64,000 nucleotides of DNA from contig NZ_CP100604.1 of NCBI RefSeq assembly GCF_031202265.1, positions 4,880,501 through 4,944,500 on the forward strand, written 5' to 3'. Shown piece by piece: positions 59,161 to 64,000 of the stretch. Below the pieces are notes generated by a model that was not told the origin of the DNA, ran no database searches, and was given only the letters and a program-made list of their open reading frames with translations. Within the stretch, counting starts at the first letter, position 1. Each line of letters begins with the position of its first letter. The translations under genes and the position numbers were made by a program. Source of the stretch: Bradyrhizobium sp. Ash2021. Its GTDB lineage: Bacteria; Pseudomonadota; Alphaproteobacteria; Rhizobiales; Xanthobacteraceae.

Positions 59161-59250
59161 TGGCGGAAGGGGTGGGATTCGAACCCACGGTACCCTTGCA
59201 GGCACGCCGGTTTTCAAGACCGGTGCCTTAAACCACTCGGCCACCCTTCC
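59161..59250 (-). tRNA. tRNA-Ser (anticodon TGA)
   Basis: Read on the minus strand it begins GGAAGGGTGGCCGAGTGG and ends CCCTTCCGCCA, with an encoded CCA. The anticodon stem CCGGT/ACCGG holds the loop CTTGAAA (anticodon TGA). A long variable arm (class II) is followed by the T loop GGTTCGAATCC. All 7 acceptor pairs (GGAAGGG/CCCTTCC) form. It is the likely integration target of the islands on both sides. Confidence 0.95.
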
Positions 59251-59319
59251 AAACCATTGATGTTGTTCAGCTATCTGAGAAGCAACTGAGGCTAAAAATG
59301 GCCATTTGCTACCGCTTTG

Positions 59320-60486
59320 CTACCCAACGTCTTTGGAGCGCCTGTTTATGGCGGCACGAAGCACCACGTCAACCGCGTCGGCGGCGTCTCCCTGCATATT
59401 CGGCATCAAATGGCTATAGATGTCCATCGTGATCGCGATGCTGGAATGGCCAAGGCGCTCCTGGACGATCTTGGGGTGGATGTTGGAAGCGAGCATGTGA
59501 CTGGCGTGGCTATGCCGCAGACCCTTCAGCGTGACGCCCCATTCCTTCAGGAACGCGCTCACAACGTGCGTGAGGCTCCGGGGCTGAAGCGCCGAGCCGT
59601 CCGCCTGGGTGACGACGAGCCAATCGTCATCAGTCCTGGTACCGAGCCGCAGAAGCTCCTGTGCCTGAAGGAGGCGCCAGCGTCGCAGTTCCTCGACGGC
59701 GAGGGAGGGCAGGGCGACAGTCCGGGCGCGGCCGCTCTTTGCTTCCTTCTCTCGAATGGTCCCGTCGTCCAGCTGCTCGGTTGAGGCGAGCACTGCCAGC
59801 TGCCCGCGATCCAGATCGATCGCGCGCCAGCGGATGGCGGTAATCTCGCCGCGGCGCAGGCCACAAAAAGCGGCCAAGACGAGCGGAATGAACAGCCGGC
59901 GCTTTCGCGCCGCGTCGAAGACGTCGGCCGTCGCCGGCGCGTCGATCGTCCTCACGGCCTTTTTCTCTATTTTTGGGCGGTCGCGCTTCTCCAGCAAAGC
60001 GGCCGGATTGCGGGCGATCAGCTTCCAGCGTTCGGCCTGATCCAGCGCTGAGAAAAGAATTCGGTGCATGTGATGGACCGTTCGCGGCGCCAAACCGCCC
60101 TTGCCGTCACAGCGACCGCTTTCCAGCGCCTGAGAATACGCCTCGCTGATCTCGATCGGTTTGAGTTTGAGAAGTAGTTTGGCGCCGATTAGCGGGGCGA
60201 TATTCTTCAGCGCGATCTGTTCATAGCGTTCGTGGGTTTTAGGTGAAACGTTTGGCTTCACATGCTTGAGCCAGCGCTCCAAAAACTGGAGAACAGTGAT
60301 CTTTGAGGGCTCAACGTTACTGCCGCTTCTGATTTCCGTGATCAAACGCGAGCACTCGATCTGCGCTTGTCGCTTGGTGCCTTCGAACGAATACCATTTC
60401 CGTTTTCGCTTGCCGGTGGCGGGGTCGCGCTGATCGAGGATGATGGCGAAGTGACCAGGCGATCGCTCTCTGATGTGACCTTTCAT
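59320..60486 (-). CDS. Tyrosine-recombinase integrase of the right-hand element
   Basis: The protein has 388 residues. The N-terminus GHIRERSPGHFAIILDQRDPATGKRKRKWYSFEGTKRQAQIECSRL is an AP2-like arm-binding domain. The SAM-like domain VLQFLERWLKHVKPNVSPKTHERYEQIALKNIAPLIG follows. The catalytic domain has box I Arg (FCGLRRGEITAIRW), H-x-x-R as LKGLRHSHASHMLAS, the G-H in ERLGHSSIAITMDIYSHL and the nucleophile Tyr in DIYSHL. All are intact. Its stop is 70 bp from the tRNA-Ser 5' end, and its start overlaps the upstream gene (ATGA). Confidence 0.93.
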   Translation of the reverse strand: MKGHIRERSPGHFAIILDQRDPATGKRKRKWYSFEGTKRQAQIECSRLITEIRSGSNVEPSKITVLQFLERWLKHVKPNVSPKTHERYEQIALKNIAPLIGAKLLLKLKPIEISEAYSQALESGRCDGKGGLAPRTVHHMHRILFSALDQAERWKLIARNPAALLEKRDRPKIEKKAVRTIDAPATADVFDAARKRRLFIPLVLAAFCGLRRGEITAIRWRAIDLDRGQLAVLASTEQLDDGTIREKEAKSGRARTVALPSLAVEELRRWRLLQAQELLRLGTRTDDDWLVVTQADGSALQPRSLTHVVSAFLKEWGVTLKGLRHSHASHMLASNIHPKIVQERLGHSSIAITMDIYSHLMPNMQGDAADAVDVVLRAAINRRSKDVG

Positions 60487-61025
60487 TTGGTTTCCTCGCT
60501 AAATTCCGCGATATCCTTCGCGACTTGAAGGATGAAATTCTTTGAAAGTGTCGCCGTGATTGAGGGTTCTATCATCAGCTTAGGCACCCTCACTATGGCT
60601 CTAGTTGCAAAACCACTTGTGGCGTACTTAAGGTGTCTGCCGCGAAACTGAATGGACGCCGACTGCTGTTCGCGCTGAACAATCACCGCCCAGACCTTTT
60701 CGGCAATTCTTTCGTTGCTTAAAATCGCCTCCAGCACATCTTTGAAATAGAATTTGTCGGTAAGGTCGCACCGACCCACATCACTCTTCAATCTGCCGAA
60801 ATCGATTGCCTTAGAGGCGTCGACAAGAGTGTCGTGAGATAAAAGTGAGATCAAAAAAACAGATACCGATCGCGCGTCTGCTCTGACTCCACTTCCTGGC
60901 CCCCGACCTGGCTGCGCCTCTAGAGCACCACACTTCACGAGCGCGCGCTGCCGCTCATAGAGCACTTCACGAGTCAGCCCCGTCAGCGTCTCCAATTTCG
61001 GCAGATAAGACTTCAGACCAATCAT
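60483..61025 (-). CDS. Putative phage/element regulator with N-terminal HTH-like segment
   Basis: The protein has 180 residues. MIGLKSYLPKLETLTGLTREVLYERQRALVKCGALEAQPGRGPGSGVRA looks like a winged helix that reads a repeat (T-G-L-T-R-E-V-L-Y-E-R-Q-R-A-L). The rest (DKFYFKDVLEAILSNERIAEKVWAVIV...QFRGRHLKYATSGFATRAIVRVP) has no family I know. It is coupled to the integrase and diverges from the excisionase gene across a palindromic operator. A repressor/activator of the excision switch is plausible by position only. Confidence 0.55.
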   Translation of the reverse strand: MIGLKSYLPKLETLTGLTREVLYERQRALVKCGALEAQPGRGPGSGVRADARSVSVFLISLLSHDTLVDASKAIDFGRLKSDVGRCDLTDKFYFKDVLEAILSNERIAEKVWAVIVQREQQSASIQFRGRHLKYATSGFATRAIVRVPKLMIEPSITATLSKNFILQVAKDIAEFSEETK

Positions 61026-61099
61026 GACGTGCCGACACTACCATGAAATTAGTGGGAGTCTACCACCTTTTTGTTGTGAGACGAGATAAAGTGACTATA

Positions 61100-61114
61100 G
61101 TGGTGTAGCACCAC
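61100..61114. promoter_or_regulatory. Palindromic operator in the divergent control region
   Basis: GTGGTG-TAG-CACCAC is a perfect 6-bp inverted repeat, placed 19 bp upstream of the excisionase start and 75 bp from the regulator start. A related half, GTGGGAGTCTACCACC, lies about 40 bp to its left. The spacing fits binding of a dimeric regulator to both promoters. Confidence 0.6.
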
Positions 61115-61132
61115 CATACAAGGAGACGAACA

Positions 61133-61330
61133 GTGTCGAAAAATGAAAAAGCTCCCAGCCTCGTGTATCGAGTGCCGGAAGCCGGTGCCATTCTCGGACT
61201 CACTAGAAATGGCGCTTACGCGGCAGCGAAGAGGGGAGATATTCCGACCATCAGGATCGGAAAGCTGCTGCGTGTGCCGGTTAGAGCCGTCGAGCGGATG
61301 CTCGACATGAAAAAGGGGGATAACGCATAA
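61133..61330 (+). CDS. Excisionase-type HTH protein
   Basis: This starts at GTG 61133 with AGGAGA upstream and has 65 residues. VYRVPEAGAILGLTRNGAYAAAKRGDIPTIRIGKLLRVPVRAVERMLDM is an HTH_17 (Xis/AlpA-like) domain. It is expressed rightward from the operator region, opposite the integrase. The likely role is recombination directionality factor or activator for the right-hand element. Confidence 0.85.
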   Translation: MSKNEKAPSLVYRVPEAGAILGLTRNGAYAAAKRGDIPTIRIGKLLRVPVRAVERMLDMKKGDNA

Positions 61331-61476
61331 GCAATGTCTACCCCAGAAATGGCGAAACCCGCCGCCGTGATCACGGCCGGCGGGCTTCGAGATTCTGAGC
61401 AGCTTGGCTGCGGGCTCAGTTCACAAAATGCCACGGCAATGAACGCCAGGCAAGCGTTGCCTGACAACTCGCCGCC

Positions 61477-62394
61477 ATGTCTGCGCGCGCCGCCATGACA
61501 GACACTTTCACACGCGATCTATTCGCATGGCTGAATCAGGTTCTCGCCGATCGCAGTCTGCCCGCCACGGCCTTTATGGTGGCCTACCGCATTACGCAGC
61601 ACATCAACCGCAAATCTGGCAGGGCGTGGCCGTCGCAGGACACCCTGGCGAAGGCGACCGGTCTCACTGTTCGTTCTATTCGCAGTCTGACAGATCGGCT
61701 GCAGGAGGGTGGCCACCTCGACATCGAACCTCACCGAGGTCGTCGCCAAACCAACATCTATCGGCTCGCCATAAAGCGGAAGCCAGCCTCCGGTTTGGAT
61801 GACGATAACGACGCGGATGACGCGGACGCCAGCAGCGACATGGCTGACGATAAAGAGGAAGCCAGCTTCCCCAATTCAGACGAAGAAAACCGGAAGCCAG
61901 CTTCCGCTGTCGACGACGAAAAAGAGGAAAATCAGCGTATGAAAAGAGGAAATCCAGCGCACGAAAAGAGGAAGCCAGCTTCCGACGAACCATCTGAGAA
62001 CCAAGCGGCGCCTCACGACGCCGCTTGGGAGGGAAAGAAAGCCAGCGAGCGCGCGCCCGAGGGGCGCGCGCTGGAAGAAGGGTTCAAGGAGTTTTGGCAA
62101 CTCTGGCAGCGCGGACATCACGATGATCGAGAGCAGGTCTCCAAGGCCTTCATCGGTGCTGCCAGCAAACACGACATGGCGGACATCCTGGCGAGTGCGC
62201 GGCGCTGGGCGGCTGCAAGAGAGCCACAGTATCTGCCGGAACCGGTGAAGTGGTTGAAGGGCGGCTGGCAGAGCGAACCGCCGCCCAAGCGGTCGACTGG
62301 CGGTGGCAGTGGGCGCCGTTCTGGCGGAAAGCCTGACCCCGTCGAGGAAGCGCTGCGAGCCGGTGGATTCGATGTTGGAGGGAAGGACGAATGA
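61477..62394 (+). CDS. Phage-type replication protein (HTH_36 domain, long acidic linker)
   Basis: The protein has 305 residues; the ATG at 61495 is an alternative start. The N-terminal domain DTFTRDLFAWLNQVLADRSLPATAFMVAYRITQHINRKSGRAWPSQDTLAKATGLTVRSIRSLTDRLQEGGHLDIEPHRGRRQTNIYRLA is a HTH_36 winged helix found in replication initiators of phages and plasmids. A ~90-residue Asp/Glu/Lys linker follows, then an all-helical C-terminal domain (EFWQLWQRGHHDDREQVSKAFIGAASKHDMADILASARRWAAAREPQYLPEPVKWLKGGWQ), as in helicase-loading phage proteins. The linker-coding DNA holds four 14-bp inverted repeats (see the repeat entry). The stop overlaps the next gene (ATGA). Confidence 0.8.
   Translation: MSARAAMTDTFTRDLFAWLNQVLADRSLPATAFMVAYRITQHINRKSGRAWPSQDTLAKATGLTVRSIRSLTDRLQEGGHLDIEPHRGRRQTNIYRLAIKRKPASGLDDDNDADDADASSDMADDKEEASFPNSDEENRKPASAVDDEKEENQRMKRGNPAHEKRKPASDEPSENQAAPHDAAWEGKKASERAPEGRALEEGFKEFWQLWQRGHHDDREQVSKAFIGAASKHDMADILASARRWAAAREPQYLPEPVKWLKGGWQSEPPPKRSTGGGSGRRSGGKPDPVEEALRAGGFDVGGKDE
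61778..61983. repeat. Four intragenic 14-bp inverted repeats, candidate replication origin
   Basis: GGAAGCCAGCTTCC occurs at 61857-61870, 61892-61905 and 61970-61983. GGAAGCCAGCCTCC (one change) is at 61778-61791. Each is GGAAGC and GCTTCC around CA. Copy 61857 lies in a different codon phase from the other three (EEASF versus RKPAS), so the DNA, not the peptide, is what is repeated. Confidence 0.75.
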
Positions 62395-63371
62395 GCAAGA
62401 TTCCTACGGTTCCGCCGACTGCAACGCGTTCGATCGCGCACTGGCCGACGCAGCAGAAAATCGAACGCGCGAAATACTGCCTCGACCGGCTCGTTGAGCA
62501 CCATGAGGCGATGTCGAACGCTGCGAGAAGTTTGAAACAAGAGCCATCAGACAGCGAACTTAAACGAGCTCGAACTGTACTTGAGCGTTATGCGACATCC
62601 GGTGCGCGCAAATCAGTTGCCGACGGCCATCTCGAGACACTGCTCAACGAATGCGAACCCACGGACTGGCTTGACGACAATGGCGATGTCCGAAAATCCG
62701 AAATTGCCAAAATGATTGCGATGTTGCTCGGGAGTTTTTCGACATCAAACATTCCGAACCCCGCCGTATTCGCGCAGGTTTTGATCGATGACGTGATGGC
62801 GCGCAATCCATACTTCTTCGTGGCGCTGGAATGCACATGTCGCGAAATCCGAACCAGGCAAAAGTTCATGCCTGCGATCTGCGAAGTCATCTCCGAACTC
62901 GACAAGCAAAAAGATGCCTGGGACGAGCGCGACGATGCACTCCACGAGATTGAGGATCGATATGCCGAGCTGGTCAAGCTGGTCGCCAGCACCGAACAGA
63001 AACTTGAGGCCGAAGCCAAAGCCGTGCAGCGGAAGGCGGCCAAGGCAGCACCGCCGGTCGTCGGTGATCGCGTTCGCCATCTAAAGTTTGGCGCTGGCAC
63101 AGTCACCGAGCGGATCGAGGTATGGGGCGACCGCCACGACCATCACCGCGTGCTGTTCGACTCCAGCGGGGAGTCGCGTTACGTCGCCGGCATGGATTGT
63201 CTGGAAAAGCTGATCGAGGGTGATGAAACCTACACCGCGCCGATTCTGATGTTGGAGCACAACTCGTCACTGCCTATGGCACCACTTCATGACGAGTGCC
63301 AGACCGACACAAATCGCACTTTGGATTCGGATCCCAAGGTCAGCCGCCCAATCGCGTTTGATTCGGATTGA
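62391..63371 (+). CDS. Hypothetical protein of the right-hand element (326 aa)
   Basis: It is coupled to the replication gene. Helical N-terminal region (QQKIERAKYCLDRLVEHHEAMSNAARSLKQEPSDSELKRARTVLERYATSG) and a mid part VFAQVLIDDVMARNPYFFVALECTCREIRTRQKFMPAICEVISELDKQ. Then a coiled coil (RDDALHEIEDRYAELVKLVASTEQKLEAEAKAVQ). The C-terminal beta domain GDRVRHLKFGAGTVTERIEVWGDRHDHHRVLFDSSGESRYVAGMDCLEKL resembles the small Tudor/PcrA-C-like domain that reads G-D-x-V-x-H-x-x-F-G-x-G-x-V. It is probably a replication or regulation accessory. No family name. Confidence 0.6.
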   Translation: MSKIPTVPPTATRSIAHWPTQQKIERAKYCLDRLVEHHEAMSNAARSLKQEPSDSELKRARTVLERYATSGARKSVADGHLETLLNECEPTDWLDDNGDVRKSEIAKMIAMLLGSFSTSNIPNPAVFAQVLIDDVMARNPYFFVALECTCREIRTRQKFMPAICEVISELDKQKDAWDERDDALHEIEDRYAELVKLVASTEQKLEAEAKAVQRKAAKAAPPVVGDRVRHLKFGAGTVTERIEVWGDRHDHHRVLFDSSGESRYVAGMDCLEKLIEGDETYTAPILMLEHNSSLPMAPLHDECQTDTNRTLDSDPKVSRPIAFDSD

Positions 63372-63441
63372 CGATTGACATCTCGCGCGAACACCCGTTG
63401 AGTTTACGGCGTAAGATCAACCATTTACGGGTTTACAAACC

Positions 63442-63795
63442 ATGGCTGGAGGTCGCCCGGTCGGCTCAATCAACACGCAAAGGCCCTTCGCCGATGCCTT
63501 GAGAATGGAACTGGCGGCTGCTGGCGACAATCAGCGGGCGCTGCGCGCCATCGCGCGCAATTTGATCAACATCGCGAGCAGCGGCGAACCGATCGCACTC
63601 CAGGCGATCAGGGAGATTGCCGATCGCGTCGATGGCAAGGCGCGCCAGACGAGCGACATCACGCTTCGCAACGCGCTTGCGCGCGAGCTCACTGATGACG
63701 ACCTGGCTGCAATCGCAGTCGGGGCCAACGTGGAGCGTCAAGAGGCCCATGATGAGCCACAGGACCCACAGCCGGATTCATCAAAGCTGAACTGA
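63442..63795 (+). CDS. Small element protein, DUF5681/terminase-small-like
   Basis: The protein has 117 residues. MAGGRPVGSINTQRPFADALRMELAAAGDNQRALRAIARNLINIASSGEPIALQAIREIADRVDGKARQTSD has the G-G-R-P-x-G-S opening and the A-L-R-A-I-A...I-A-D-R-x-D-G-K motif. I recall these in phage DUF5681 or small-terminase-like proteins. A packaging or regulatory role is possible. It follows the previous gene by 70 bp on the same strand. Confidence 0.6.
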   Translation: MAGGRPVGSINTQRPFADALRMELAAAGDNQRALRAIARNLINIASSGEPIALQAIREIADRVDGKARQTSDITLRNALARELTDDDLAAIAVGANVERQEAHDEPQDPQPDSSKLN

Positions 63796-63808
63796 AGCGG
63801 GCGGCCGC

Positions 63809-64000
63809 TTAAAGCAACCCGGCGCCCGCATGATCCTTGAACAGTTCGGCGTCGCGGACGTAACCGCGCAGCGAATCAACAGCCCTGTGCCGGGAGACGT
63901 CCATCATCTTGAGAATTGACGCGCCGTTTGACGCAGCTGACGTGAGAAAGCCGGACCGCAGCGAATGGCCAGAGAAGGTACTGGCGTCCAGACCCACGCT
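63809..64000 (-). CDS. Tyrosine recombinase, C-terminal part (cut by window edge)
   Basis: The minus strand from the window edge reads SVGLDASTFSGHSLRSGFLTSAASNGASILKMMDVSRHRAVDSLRGYVRDAELFKDHAGAGLL. Box II H-x-L-R (GHSLRSGF), a histidine equivalent to box III (VSRHRAVDSLRGYVR) and the nucleophile Tyr (RGYVRD) are present. This is the XerC/D-like group common in Bradyrhizobium. It is convergent with the DUF5681-like gene. The rest lies outside the window. Confidence 0.8.
   Translation of the reverse strand, partial: SVGLDASTFSGHSLRSGFLTSAASNGASILKMMDVSRHRAVDSLRGYVRDAELFKDHAGAGLL

Overview
The window looks like chromosomal DNA of a Bradyrhizobium-type alphaproteobacterium (Bradyrhizobium / Rhodopseudomonas / Afipia group). 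This is inferred from the high GC, the large set of orphan periplasmic binding proteins, the small lineage-specific proteins, the insertion-sequence families and a dispersed repeat that I associate with that group. No rRNA is present, so the genus is an inference.

Region 1 (1-17734) is intact, densely packed and operonic. It holds the start of an MFS transporter, a PilZ protein, a Bug-type binding protein, a DsbA-like oxidoreductase and a PQQ-type sugar dehydrogenase. Next come two divergent transcription units. Leftward (10976-4365) run two NMT1/NitT-type ABC importers. Rightward (11180-17734) runs a fully translation-coupled operon: a molybdenum hydroxylase (FAD, 2Fe-2S and Mo subunits), a cyanuric acid hydrolase/barbiturase-family ring-opening amidohydrolase, an FAD monooxygenase and a VOC protein. 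The best reading is uptake, hydroxylation and ring opening of an N-heterocycle, with the substrate unknown.

Region 2 (17735-59160) is a mosaic island. It contains six complete or near-complete insertion sequences (two IS256-type; one each of IS110/IS1111, IS3, IS1182 and IS701), fragments of others, many pseudogenes and eight copies of a dispersed intergenic repeat. Apparently live cargo includes OxyR, a DedA protein, a c-type cytochrome, a cold-shock protein, three paralogous orphan ABC binding proteins, a short-chain dehydrogenase and a PLD-like protein. There are also relics of defence-type systems: an AlbA/Schlafen-like plus MltR-like pair, and a CD-NTase fragment next to a SLATT two-membrane-segment protein. 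The right part carries the core of a mobile element: a RepA-like ATPase, an AlpA/Xis-like HTH protein, a 22-bp iteron array and a P4-type integrase beside tRNA-Ser. Both the array and the integrase are broken by insertion sequences with clean target duplications. A 14-bp copy of the tRNA-Ser 3' end at 20326 may mark the other end of the island.

Region 3 (59161-64000) is tRNA-Ser(UGA) followed by the start of a second, apparently intact element: a tyrosine integrase, a regulator, an excisionase behind a palindromic operator, and a phage-like replication protein. The gene for that replication protein contains four copies of a 14-bp inverted repeat that look like an intragenic origin. Two proteins of unknown function and part of another recombinase follow.
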